Shown one piece after another: positions 27,231 through 40,547 of a stretch of DNA of 64,000 nt. The translations under genes were made by a program, and so were the position numbers. The notes below the pieces were generated by a model. The model was not told where the DNA came from. It searched no databases and saw only the letters and a program-made list of their open reading frames with translations. The first letter of the stretch is position 1, and every line of letters begins with the position of its first letter. The DNA comes from Diorhabda sublineata (lineage: Eukaryota > Arthropoda > Insecta > Coleoptera > Chrysomelidae), in NCBI RefSeq assembly GCF_026230105.1, contig NC_079479.1:16379734-16443733 (forward strand), read 5' to 3'.

Positions 27231-28500
27231 TCATCGATTTACATTCATTGATGCCCATTGAAGTCGATTCTCACTTAGTGTCGATTGAAAATTTTCAAAG
27301 TCTATCTTCCTCATTTGAAGTCGAATTCCAACATTTCTTATATTTTTGAATGAGTTCGCATCTAACTTTATCAGATATCGTCGATTTACATACATTGAAG
27401 CCCATTGAAGTCGATTCCCACTTTGTGTTGATTGAAAATTTTCAAAGTCTATCTTCCTCATTTGAAGTCGAATTTCAACATTTCTTATATATTTGAATGA
27501 GTTTGTATCTGACTTTGTCAGATATCATCGATTTACATTCATTGAAGCCCATTGAAGTCGATTCTCACTTAGTGTTGATTGAAAATTTTCAAAGTCTATC
27601 TTCCTCATTTGAAGTCGAATTTCAACATTTATTATATATTTGAATGAGTTTGTATCTGACTTTGTCAGATATCGTCGATTTACATCCATTGAAGCCCATT
27701 GGAGTCGATTCTTACTTTGTGTTGATTGAAAATTTTCAAAGTCTATCTTCCTCATTTGAAGTCGAATTTCAACATTTCTCATATATTTGAATGAGTTTGC
27801 ATCTAACTTTGTCAGATATCGTCGATTTACATTCATTGAAGCCCATTGAAGTCGATTTTCACTTTGTGTTGATTGAAAATTTTCAAAGTCTATCTTCCTT
27901 ATTTGAAGTCGAATTTCAACATTTCTTATAAATTTGAATGAGTTTGCATCTAACTTTATCAGATATCGTCGATTTACTTTCCTTGAAGCCCATTGAAGTC
28001 GATTCCCACTTTGTGTTGATTGAAAATTTTCAAAGTCTATCTTCCTCATTTGAAGTCGAATTTCAACATTTCTTATATATTTGAATGAGTTTGTATCTGA
28101 CTTTGTCAGATATCGTCGATTTACATTCCTTGAAGCCCATTGAAGTCGATTCCCACTTTGTGTTGATTGAAAATTTTCAAAGTCTATCTTCCTCATTTGA
28201 AGTCGAATTTCAACATTTCTCATATATTTGAATGAGTTTGCATCTAACTTTATCAGATATCGTCGATTTACATTCCTTGAAGCCCATTGAAGTCGATTCC
28301 CACTTTGTGTTGATTGAAAATTTTCAAAGTCTATCTTCCTCATTTGAAGTCGAATTTCAACATTCCTTATATATTTGAATGAGTTTGTATCTGACTTTGT
28401 CAGATATCGTCGATTTACATCCATTGAAGCCCATTGAAGTCGATTGTCACTTTTTGTTGATTGAAAATTTTCAAAGTCTATCTTCCTCATTTGAAGTCGA
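27231..28500. repeat. More diverged monomer patch
   Basis: This stretch carries many private or rare substitutions: TACATACATTG (27391), CATTTATTATA (27627), TACATCCATTG (27683, 28418), GATTCTTAC (27707), TTACTTTCCTTG (27974), TTATAAATTTG (27925), ATTCCTTGAAG (28128, 28275) and ACATTCCTTATA (28361). The same ATTCCTTGAAG and CATCCATTG variants reappear near 58.1-58.9 kb, 61.9-62.1 kb and 63.25 kb. Duplications longer than a few monomers were not seen inside it. Confidence 0.6.
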
Positions 28501-29330
28501 ATTTCAACATTTCTTATATATTTGAATGAGTTTGTATCTGACTTTGTCAGATATCATCGATTTACATTCATTGAAGCCCAGTGAAGTCGATTCTCACTTA
28601 GTGTTGATTGAAAATTTTCAAAGTCTAGCTTCCCCATTTGAGGTCGAATTTCAACATTTCTTATATTTTTGAATGAGTTTGTATCTGACTTTGTCAGATA
28701 TGGTCGATTTACATTCATTGAAGCCCATTGGAGTCGATTCTCACTTTGTGTTGATTGAAAATTTTCAAAGTCTATCTTCCCCATTTAAAGTCGAATTTCA
28801 ACATTTCTCATATATTTAAATGAGTTCGCATCTAACTTTATCAGGTATCGTCGATTTACATTCATTGAAGCCCATTGAAGTCGATTCCCACTTTGTGTTG
28901 ATTGAAAATTTTCAAAGTCTATCTTCCTCATTTGAAGTCGAATTTCAACATTTCTTATATATTTGAATAAGTTTGTATCTGACTTTGTCAGATATCATCG
29001 ATTTACATTCATTGAAGCCCATTGAAGTCGATTCTCACTTAGTGTTGATTGAAAATTTTCAAAGTCTAACTTCCCCATTTGAGGTCGAATTTCAACATTT
29101 CTTATATATTTGAATGAGTTTGCATCTAACTTTGTCAGATATCGTCGATTTACATTCATTGAAGCCCATTGAAGTCGATTTTCACTTTTTGTTGATTGAA
29201 AATTTTCAAAGTCTATCTTCCTCATTTGAAGTCGAGTTTCAACATTTCTTATATTTTTGAATGAGTTTGTATCTGACTTTGTCAGATATCGTCGATTTAC
29301 ATTCATTAAAGCCCATTGAAGTCGATTCTC

Positions 29331-29340
29331 ACTTGTGTTG
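29331..29340. other. 1-bp deletion in CACTTGTG variant, first copy
   Basis: CTCACTTGTGTTG replaces CTCACTTTGTGTTG or CTCACTTAGTGTTG, leaving a 146-bp monomer. It is the first of six monomers in the window with this same change. Confidence 0.9.
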
Positions 29341-29770
29341 ATTGAAAATTTTCAAAGTCTATCTTCCTCATTTGAAGTCGAATTTCAACATTTCTCATAT
29401 ATTTAAATGAGTTCGCATCTAACTTTATCAGGTATCGTCGATTTACATTCATTGAAGCCCATTGAAGTCGATTCCCACTTTGTGTTGATTGAAAATTTTC
29501 AAAGTCTAACTTCCCCATTTGAGGTCGATTTTCAACATTTCTTATATATTTGAATGAGTTTGCATCTAACTTTTTCAGATATCGTCGATTTACATTCATT
29601 GAAGCCCATTGAAGTCGATTTTCACTTTGTGTTGATTGAAAATTTTCAAAGTCTATCTTCCTCATTTGAAGTCGAGTTTCAACATTTCTTATATTTTTGA
29701 ATGAGTTTGTATCTGACTTTGTCAGATATCGTCGATTTACATTCATTAAAGCCCATTGAAGTCGATTCTC

Positions 29771-29780
29771 ACTTGTGTTG
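29771..29780. other. 1-bp deletion in CACTTGTG variant, second copy
   Basis: The same deletion as the one at 29334, three monomers later. The surrounding ATTAAAGCCC variant is shared. Confidence 0.9.
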
Positions 29781-32414
29781 ATTGAAAATTCTCAAAGTCT
29801 ATCTTCCCCATTTGAAGTCGAATTTCAACATTTCTCATATATTTGAATGAGTTTGCATCTAACTTTGTCAGATATCGTCAATTTACATTCATTGAAGCCC
29901 ATTGAAGTCGATTCTCACTTAGTGTTGATTGGGAATTTTCAAAGTCTATCTTCCTCATTTGAAGTCGTATTTCAACATTTCTTATATTTTTGAATGAGTT
30001 TGTATCTGACTTTGTCAGATATCGTCGATTTACATTCATTAAAGCCCATTGAAGTCGATTCTCACTTTGTGTTGATTGAAAATTTTCGAAGTCTATCTTC
30101 CTCATTTGAAGTCGAATTTCAACATTTCTTATATTTTTGAATGAGTTTGTATCTGACTTTGTCAGATATCGTCGATTTACATTCATTAAAGCCCATTGAA
30201 GTCGATTCTCACTTTGTGTTGATTGAAAATTTTCAAAGTCTATCTTCCTCATTTAAAGTCGAATTTCAATATTTCTCATATATTTAAATGAGTTCGCATC
30301 TAACTTTATCAGATATCGTCGATTTACATTCATTGAAGCCCATTGAAGTCGATTCCCACTTTGTGTTGATTGAAAATTTTCAAAGTCTATCTTCCTCATT
30401 TGAAGTCGAATTTCAACACTTCTTATATATTTGAATGAGTTTGTATCTGACTTTGTCAGATATCGTCGATTTACATTCATTGAAGCCCATTGAAGTCGAT
30501 TCTCACTTTTTGTTGATTGAAAATTTTCAAAGTCTATCTTCCTAATTTGAAGTCGCATTTCAACATTTCTCATATATTTGAATGAGTTTGTATCTGACTT
30601 TGTCAGATATCGTCGATTTACATTCATTGAAGCCCATTGAAGTCGATTCTCACTTAGTGTTGATTGAAAATTTTCAAAGTCTATCTTCCTAATTTGAAGT
30701 CGCATTTCAACATTTCTCATATATTTGAATGAGTTTGTATCTGACTTTGTCAGATATCATCGATTTACATTCATTGAAGCCCATTGAAGTCGATTCTCAC
30801 TTAGTGTTGATTGAAAATTTTCAAAGTCTAACTTCCCCATTTGAGGTCGAATTTCAACATTTCTTATATATTTGAATGAGTTTGCATCTAACTTTGTCAG
30901 ATATCGTCGATTTACATTCATTGAAGCCCATTGAAGTCGATTCCCACTTTGTGTTGATTGAAAATTTTCAAAGTCTATCTTCCTCATTTGAAGTCGAATT
31001 TCAACATTTCTTATATATTTGAATGAGTTTGTATCTGACTTTGTCAGATATCGTCGATTTACATTCATTGAAGCCCATTGAAGTCGATTCTCACTTTTTG
31101 TTGATTGAAAATTTTCTAAGTCTATCTTCCTAATTTGAAGTCCCATTTCAACATTTCTCATATATTTGAATGAGTTTGTATCTGACTTTGTCAGATATCG
31201 TCGATTTACATTCATTGAAGCCCATTGAAGTCGATTCTCACTTAGTGTTGATTGAAAATTTTCAAAGTCTATCTTCCTAATTTGAAGTCGCATTTCAACA
31301 TTTCTCATATATTTGAATGAGTTTGTATCTGACTTTGTCAGATATCATCGATTTATATTCATTGAAGCCCATTGAAGTCGATTCTCACTTAGTGTTGATT
31401 GAAAATTTTCAAAGTCTAACTTCCCCATTTGAGGTCGAATTTCAACATTTCTTATATATTTGAATGAGTTTGCATCTAACTTTGTCAGATATCGTCGATT
31501 TACATTCATTGAAGCCCATTGAAGTCGATTTTCACTTTGTGTTGATTGAAAATTTTCAAAGTCTATCTTCCTCATTTGAAGTCGAGTTTCAACATTTCTT
31601 ATATTTTTGAATGAGTTTGTATCTGACTTTGTCAGATATCGTCGATTTACATTCATTAAAGCCCATTGAAGTCGATTCTCACTTTGTGTTGATTGAAAAT
31701 TTTCAAAGTCTATCTTCCTCATTTAAAGTCGAATTTCAATATTTCTCATATATTTAAATGAGTTCGCATCTAACTTTATCAGATATCGTCGATTTACATT
31801 CATTGAAGCCCATTGAAGTCGATTCCCACTTTGTGTTGATTGAAAATTTTCAAAGTCTATCTTCCTCATTTGAAGTCGAATTTCAACATTTCTTATATAT
31901 TTGAATGAGTTTGTATCTGACTTTGTCAGATATCGTCGATTTACATTCATTGAAGCCCATTGAAGTCGATTCTCACTTTTTGTTGATTGAAAATTTTCAA
32001 AGTCTATCTTCCTAATTTGAAGTCGCATTTCAACATTTCTCATATATTTGAATGAGTTTGTATCTGACTTTGTCAGATATCATCGATTTACATTCATTGA
32101 AGCCCATTGAAGTCGATTCTCACTTAGTGTTGATTGAAAATTTTCAAAGTCTAACTTCCCCATTTGAGGTCGAATTTCAACATTTCTTATATATTTGAAT
32201 GAGTTTGCATCTAACTTTGTCAGATATCGTCGATTTACATTCATTGAAGCCCATTGAAGTCGATTTTCACTTTGTGTTGATTGAAAATTTTCAAAGTCTA
32301 TCTTCCTCATTTGAAGTCGAGTTTCAACATTTCTTATATTTTTGAATGAGTTTGTATCTGACTTTGTCAGATATCGTCGATTTACATTCATTAAAGCCCA
32401 TTGAAGTCGATTCT

Positions 32415-32424
32415 CACTTGTGTT
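32415..32424. other. 1-bp deletion in CACTTGTG variant, third copy
   Basis: Counterpart of the 29334 deletion in the duplicated block 21 monomers away. Confidence 0.9.
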
Positions 32425-32855
32425 GATTGAAAATTTTCAAAGTCTATCTTCCTCATTTGAAGTCGAATTTCAACATTTCTCATATATTTAAATGAGTTCG
32501 CATCTAACTTTATCAGGTATCGTCGATTTACATTCATTGAAGCCCATTGAAGTCGATTCCCACTTTGTGTTGATTGAAAATTTTCAAAGTCTAACTTCCC
32601 CATTTGAGGTCGAATTTCAACATTTCTTATATATTTGAATGAGTTCGCATCTAACTTTTTCAGATATCGTCGATTTACATTCATTGAAGCCCATTGAAGT
32701 CGATTTTCACTTTGTGTTGATTGAAAATTTTCAAAGTCTATCTTCCTCATTTGAAGTCGAGTTTCAACATTTCTTATATTTTTGAATGAGTTTGTATCTG
32801 ACTTTGTCAGATATCGTCGATTTACATTCATTAAAGCCCATTGAAGTCGATTCTC

Positions 32856-32865
32856 ACTTGTGTTG
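32856..32865. other. 1-bp deletion in CACTTGTG variant, fourth copy
   Basis: Counterpart of the 29774 deletion in the same duplicated block. Confidence 0.9.
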
Positions 32866-33572
32866 ATTGAAAATTTTCAAAGTCTATCTTCCCCATTTGA
32901 AGTCGAATTTCAACATTTCTCATATATTTGAATGAGTTTGCATCTAACTTTGTCAGATATCGTCAATTTACATTCATTGAAGCCCATTGAAGTCGATTCT
33001 CACTTAGTGTTGATTGGGAATTTTCAAAGTCTATCTTCCTCATTTAAAGTCGAATTTCAATATTTCTCATATATTTAAATGAGTTCGCATCTAACTTTAT
33101 CAGATATCGTCGATTTACATTCATTGAAGCCCATTGAAGTCGATTCCCACTTTGTGTTGATTGAAAATTTTCAAAGTCTATCTTCCTCATTTGAAGTCGA
33201 ATTTCAACATTTCTTATATATTTGAATGAGTTTGTATCTGACTTTGTCAGATATCGTCGATTTACATTCATTGAAGCCCATTGAAGTCGATTCTCACTTT
33301 TTGTTGATTGAAAATTTCCAAAGTCTATCTTCCTAATTTGAAGTCGCATTTCAACATTTCTCATATATTTGAATGAGTTTGTATCTGACTTTGTCAGATA
33401 TCGTCGATTTACATTCATTGAAGCCCATTGAAGTCGATTCTCACTTAGTGTTGATTGAAAATTTTCAAAGTCTATCTTCCTAATTTGAAGTCGCATTTCA
33501 ACATTTCTCATATATTTGAATGAGTTTGTATCTGACTTTGTCAGATATCATCGATTTACATTCATTGAAGCC

Positions 33573-36500
33573 CATTGAAGTCGATTCTCACTTAGTGTTG
33601 ATTGAAAATTTTCAAAGTCTAGCTTCTCCATTTGAGGTCGAATTTCAACATTTCTTATATATTTAAATGAGTTCGCATCTAACTTTATCAGGTATCGTCG
33701 ATTTACATTCATTGAAGCCCATTGAAGTCGATTCCCACTTTGTGTTGATTGAAAATTTTCAAAGTCTATCTTTCTCATTTGAAGTCGAATTTCAACATTT
33801 CTTATATATTTGAATGAGTTCGCATCTAACTTTGTCAGATATCGTCGATTTACATTCATTGAAGCCCATTGAAGTCGATTCTCACTTTTTGTTGATTGAA
33901 AATTTTCAAAGTCTATCTTCCCCATTTGAAGTCGAATTTCAACATTTCTCATATATTTGAATGAGTTTGCATCTAACTTTGTCAGATATCGTCAATTTAC
34001 ATTCATTGAAGCCCATTGAAGTCGATTCTCACTTAGTGTTGATTGGGAATTTTCAAAGTCTATCTTCCTCATTTGAAGTCGAATTTCAACATTTCTTATA
34101 TTTTTGAATGAGTTTGTATCTGACTTTGTCAGATATCGTCGATTTACATTCATTAAAGCCCATTGAAGTCGATTCTCACTTTGTGTTGATTGAAAATTTT
34201 CGAAGTCTATCTTCCTCATTTGAAGTCGAATTTCAACATTTCTTATATTTTTGAATGAGTTTGTATCTGACTTTGTCAGATATCGTCGATTTACATTCAT
34301 TAAAGCCCATTGAAGTCGATTCTCACTTTGTGTTGATTGAAAATTTTCAAAGTCTATCTTCCTCATTTAAAGTCGAATTTCAATATTTCTCATATATTTA
34401 AATGAGTTCGCATCTAACTTTATCAGATATCGTCGATTTACATTCATTGAAGCCCATTGAAGTCGATTCCCACTTTGTGTTGATTGAAAATTTTCAAAGT
34501 CTATCTTCCTCATTTGAAGTCGAATTTCAACATTTCTTATATATTTGAATGAGTTTGTATCTGACTTTGTCAGATATCGTCGATTTACATTCATTGAAGC
34601 CCATTGAAGTCGATTCTCACTTTTTGTTGATTGAAAATTTTCAAAGTCTATCTTCCTAATTTGAAGTCGCATTTCAACATTTCTCATATATTTGAATGAG
34701 TTTGTATCTGACTTTGTCAGATATCGTCGATTTACATTCATTGAAGCCCATTGAAGTCGATTCTCACTTAGTGTTGATTGAAAATTTTCAAAGTCTATCT
34801 TCCTAATTTGAAGTCGCATTTCAACATTTCTCATATATTTGAATGAGTTTGTATCTGACTTTGTCAGATATCATCGATTTACATTCATTGAAGCTCATTG
34901 AAGTCGATTCTCACTTAGTGTTGATTGAAAATTTTCAAAGTCTAGCTTCTCCATTTGAGGTCGAATTTCAACATTTCTTATATATTTAAATGAGTTCGCA
35001 TCTAACTTTATCAGGTATCGTCGATTTACATTCATTGAAGCCCATTGAAGTCGATTCCCACTTTGTGTTGATTGAAAATTTTCAAAGTCTATCTTTCTCA
35101 TTTGAAGTCGAATTTCAACATTTCTTATATATTTGAATGAGTTCGCATCTAACTTTGTCAGATATCGTCGATTTACATTCATTGAAGCCCATTGAAGTCG
35201 ATTCTCACTTTTTGTTGATTGAAAATTTTCAAAGTCTATCTTCCTAATTTGAAGTCGCATTTCAACATTTCTCATATATTTGAATGAGTTTGTATCTGAC
35301 TTTGTCAGATATCATCGATTTACATTCATTGAAGCCCATTGAAGTCGATTCTCACTTAGTGTTGATTGAAAATTTTCAAAGTCTAGCTTCCCCATTTGAG
35401 GTCGAATTTCAACATTTCTTATATATTTGAATGAGTTCGCATCTAACTTTTTCAGATATCGTCGATTTACATTCATTGAAGCCCATTGAAGTCGATTCTC
35501 ACTTTTTGTTGATTGAAAATTTTCAAAGTCTATCTTCCCCATTTAAAGTCGAATTTCAACATTTCTTATATTTTTGAATGAGTTTGTATCTGACTTTGTC
35601 AGATATCGTCGATTTACATTCATTAAAGCCCATTGAAGTCGATTCTCACTTTGTGTTGATTGAAAATTTTCAAAGTCTATCTTCCTCATTTAAAGTCGAA
35701 TTTCAATATTTCTCATATATTTAAATGAGTTCGCATCTAACTTTATCAGATATCGTCGATTTACATTCATTGAAGCCCATTGAAGTCGATTCCCACTTTG
35801 TGTTGATTGAAAATTTTCAAAGTCTATCTTCCTCATTTGAAGTCGAATTTCAACATTTCTTATATATTTGAATGAGTTTGTATCTGACTTTGTCAGATAT
35901 CGTCGATTTACATTCATTGAAGCCCATTGAAGTCGATTCTCACTTTTTGTTGATTGAAAATTTTCAAAGTCTATCTTCCTAATTTGAAGTCGCATTTCAA
36001 CATTTCTCATATATTTGAATGAGTTTGTATCTGACTTTGTCAGATATCATCTATTTACATTCATTGAAGCCCATTGAAGTCGATTCTCACTTAGTGTTGA
36101 TTGAAAATTTTCAAAGTCTAGCTTCCCCATTTGAGGTCGAATTTCAACATTTCTTATATATTTGAATGAGTTCGCATCTAACTTTGTCAGATATCGTCGA
36201 TTTACATTCATTGAAGCCCATTGAAGTCGATTCTCACTTTTTGTTGATTGAAAATTTTCAAAGTCTATCTTCCCCATTTAAAGTCGAATTTCAACATTTC
36301 TCATATATTTAAATGAGTTCGCATCTAATTTTATCAGGTATCGTCGATTTACATTCATTGAAGCCCATTGAAGTCGATTCCCACTTTGTGTTGATTGAAA
36401 ATTTTCAAAGTCTATCTTCCTCATTTGAAGTCGAATTTCAACATTTCTTATATATTTGAATGAGTTTGTATCTGACTTTGTCAGATATCATCGATTTACA

Positions 36501-39500
36501 TTCATTGAAGCCCATTGAAGTCGATTCTCACTTAGTGTTGATTGAAAATTTTCAAAGTCTAGCTTCTCCATTTGAGGTCGAATTTCAACATTTCTTATAT
36601 ATTTGAATGAGTTCGCATCTAACTTTGTCAGATATCGTCGATTTACATTCATTGAAGCCCATTGAAGTCGATTTTCACTTTGTGTTGATTGAAAATTTTC
36701 AAAGTCTATCTTCCTCATTTGAAGTCGAATTTCAACATTTCTTATATATTTGAATGAGTTCGCATCTAACTTTGTCAGATATCGTCGATTTACATTCATT
36801 GAAGCCCATTGAAGTCGATTCTCACTTTTTGTTGATTGAAAATTTTCAAAGTCTATCTTCCCCATTTGAAGTCGAATTTCAACATTTCTCATATATTTGA
36901 ATGAGTTTGCATCTAACTTTGTCAGATATCATCAATTTACATTCATTGAAGCCCATTGAAGTCGATTCTCACTTAGTGTTGATTGGGAATTTTCAAAGTC
37001 TATCTTCCTCATTTGAAGTCGAATTTCAACATTTCTTATATATTTGAATGAGTTTGTATCTGACTTTGTCAGATATCATCGATTTACATTCATTGAAGCC
37101 CATTGAAGTCGATTCTCACTTAGTGTTGATTGAAAATTTTCAAAGTCTAGCTTCTCCATTTGAGGTCGAATTTCAACATTTCTTATATATTTGAATGAGT
37201 TCGCATCTAACTTTGTCAGATATCGTCGATTTACATTCATTGAAGCCCATTGAAGTCGATTTTCACTTTGTGTTGATTGAAAATTTTCAAAGTCTATCTT
37301 CCTCATTTGAAGTGGAGTTTCAACATTTCTTATATTTTTGAATGAGTTTGTATCTGACTTTGTCAGATATCGTCGATTTACATTCATTAAAGCCCATTGA
37401 AGTCGATTCTCACTTAGTGTTGATTGAAAATTTTCAAAGTCTAGCTTCTCCATTTGAGGTCGAATTTCAACATTTCTTATATATTTAAATGAGTTCGCAT
37501 CTAACTTTATCAGGTATCGTCGATTTACATTCATTGAAGCCCATTGAAGTCGATTCCCACTTTGTGTTGATTGAAAATTTTCAAAGTCTATCTTTCTCAT
37601 TTGAAGTCGAATTTCAACATTTCTTATATATTTGAATGAGTTCGCATCTAACTTTGTCAGATATCGTCGATTTACATTCATTGAAGCCCATTGAAGTCGA
37701 TTCTCACTTTTTGTTGATTGAAAATTTTCAAAGTCTATCTTCCCCATTTGAAGTCGAATTTCAACATTTCTCATATATTTGAATGAGTTTGCATCTAACT
37801 TTGTCAGATATCGTCAATTTACATTCATTGAAGCCCATTGAAGTCGATTCTCACTTAGTGTTGATTGGGAATTTTCAAAGTCTATCTTCCTCATTTGAAG
37901 TCGAATTTCAACATTTCTTATATTTTTGAATGAGTTTGTATCTGACTTTGTCAGATATCGTCGATTTACATTCATTAAAGCCCATTGAAGTCGATTCTCA
38001 CTTTGTGTTGATTGAAAATTTTCGAAGTCTATCTTCCTCATTTGAAGTCGAATTTCAACATTTCTTATATTTTTGAATGAGTTTGTATCTGACTTTGTCA
38101 GATATCGTCGATTTACATTCATTAAAGCCCATTGAAGTCGATTCTCACTTTGTGTTGATTGAAAATTTTCAAAGTCTATCTTCCTCATTTAAAGTCGAAT
38201 TTCAATATTTCTCATATATTTAAATGAGTTCGCATCTAACTTTATCAGATATCGTCGATTTACATTCATTGAAGCCCATTGAAGTCGATTCCCACTTTGT
38301 GTTGATTGAAAATTTTCAAAGTCTATCTTCCTCATTTGAAGTCGAATTTCAACATTTCTTATATATTTGAATGAGTTTGTATCTGACTTTGTCAGATATC
38401 GTCGATTTACATTCATTGAAGCCCATTGAAGTCGATTCTCACTTTTTGTTGATTGAAAATTTTCAAAGTCTATCTTCCTAATTTGAAGTCGCATTTCAAC
38501 ATTTCTCATATATTTGAATGAGTTTGTATCTGACTTTGTCAGATATCGTCGATTTACATTCATTGAAGCCCATTGAAGTCGATTCTCACTTAGTGTTGAT
38601 TGAAAATTTTCAAAGTCTATCTTCCTAATTTGAAGTCGCATTTCAACATTTCTCATATATTTGAATGAGTTTGTATCTGACTTTGTCAGATATCATCGAT
38701 TTACATTCATTGAAGCTCATTGAAGTCGATTCTCACTTAGTGTTGATTGAAAATTTTCAAAGTCTAGCTTCTCCATTTGAGGTCGAATTTCAACATTTCT
38801 TATATATTTAAATGAGTTCGCATCTAACTTTATCAGGTATCGTCGATTTACATTCATTGAAGCCCATTGAAGTCGATTCCCACTTTGTGTTGATTGAAAA
38901 TTTTCAAAGTCTATCTTTCTCATTTGAAGTCGAATTTCAACATTTCTTATATATTTGAATGAGTTCGCATCTAACTTTGTCAGATATCGTCGATTTACAT
39001 TCATTGAAGCCCATTGAAGTCGATTCTCACTTTTTGTTGATTGAAAATTTTCAAAGTCTATCTTCCTAATTTGAAGTCGCATTTCAACATTTCTCATATA
39101 TTTGAATGAGTTTGTATCTGACTTTGTCAGATATCATCGATTTACATTCATTGAAGCCCATTGAAGTCGATTCTCACTTAGTGTTGATTGAAAATTTTCA
39201 AAGTCTAGCTTCCCCATTTGAGGTCGAATTTCAACATTTCTTATATATTTGAATGAGTTCGCATCTAACTTTTTCAGATATCGTCGATTTACATTCATTG
39301 AAGCCCATTGAAGTCGATTCTCACTTTTTGTTGATTGAAAATTTTCAAAGTCTATCTTCCCCATTTAAAGTCGAATTTCAACATTTCTTATATTTTTGAA
39401 TGAGTTTGTATCTGACTTTGTCAGATATCGTCGATTTACATTCATTAAAGCCCATTGAAGTCGATTCTCACTTTGTGTTGATTGAAAATTTTCAAAGTCT

Positions 39501-40547
39501 ATCTTCCTCATTTAAAGTCGAATTTCAATATTTCTCATATATTTAAATGAGTTCGCATCTAACTTTATCAGATATCGTCGATTTACATTCATTGAAGCCC
39601 ATTGAAGTCGATTCCCACTTTGTGTTGATTGAAAATTTTCAAAGTCTATCTTCCTCATTTGAAGTCGAATTTCAACATTTCTTATATATTTGAATGAGTT
39701 TGTATCTGACTTTGTCAGATATCGTCGATTTACATTCATTGAAGCCCATTGAAGTCGATTCTCACTTTTTGTTGATTGAAAATTTTCAAAGTCTATCTTC
39801 CTAATTTGAAGTCGCATTTCAACATTTCTCATATATTTGAATGAGTTTGTATCTGACTTTGTCAGATATCATCTATTTACATTCATTGAAGCCCATTGAA
39901 GTCGATTCTCACTTAGTGTTGATTGAAAATTTTCAAAGTCTAGCTTCCCCATTTGAGGTCGAATTTCAACATTTCTTATATATTTGAATGAGTTCGCATC
40001 TAACTTTGTCAGATATCGTCGATTTACATTCATTGAAGCCCATTGAAGTCGATTCTCACTTTTTGTTGATTGAAAATTTTCAAAGTCTATCTTCCCCATT
40101 TAAAGTCGAATTTCAACATTTCTCATATATTTAAATGAGTTCGCATCTAATTTTATCAGGTATCGTCGATTTACATTCATTGAAGCCCATTGAAGTCGAT
40201 TCCCACTTTGTGTTGATTGAAAATTTTCAAAGTCTATCTTCCTCATTTGAAGTCGAATTTCAACATTTCTTATATATTTGAATGAGTTTGTATCTGACTT
40301 TGTCAGATATCATCGATTTACATTCATTGAAGCCCATTGAAGTCGATTCTCACTTAGTGTTGATTGAAAATTTTCAAAGTCTAGCTTCTCCATTTGAGGT
40401 CGAATTTCAACATTTCTTATATATTTGAATGAGTTCGCATCTAACTTTGTCAGATATCGTCGATTTACATTCATTGAAGCCCATTGAAGTCGATTTTCAC
40501 TTTGTGTTGATTGAAAATTTTCAAAGTCTATCTTCCTCATTTGAAGT
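33573..40547. repeat. Large tandem duplication, offset 3822 bp (26 monomers)
   Basis: About 33573-36725 recurs as about 37395-40547. The markers are TTGAAGCTCATTG (34890/38712), ATCATCTATTTAC (36049/39871), CTAATTTTATCAGG (36327/40149), CTTTTTCAGAT (35446/39268), TTGGGAATTTTC (34045/37867) and CAATATTTCTC (34382/38204). No substitution was noticed over about 3.15 kb. The left breakpoint is where ATTGAAGCCC changes to ATTAAAGCCC. The right one is where GAAGTCGAATTTC changes to GAAGTGGAGTTTC. Beyond that, 37076-37320 matches 40310-40560 at a 22-monomer offset. An older relative of the left part lies at about 29780-30720 (offset 4114 bp). Confidence 0.88.

Larger units (their letters stand above)
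28995..32970. repeat. Duplicated block, offset about 3087 bp (21 monomers)
   Basis: About 28995-29880 recurs as about 32080-32970. Both copies contain TAACTTCCCC, GAAGTCGAGTTTC, two CACTTGTGTTG single-base deletions, CTTTTTCAGAT and CGTCAATTTAC in the same order. The measured offset is 3085 bp because the intervening sequence carries two 1-bp deletions. A 735-bp offset (31345/32080) shows a further five-monomer step inside. Confidence 0.8.
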
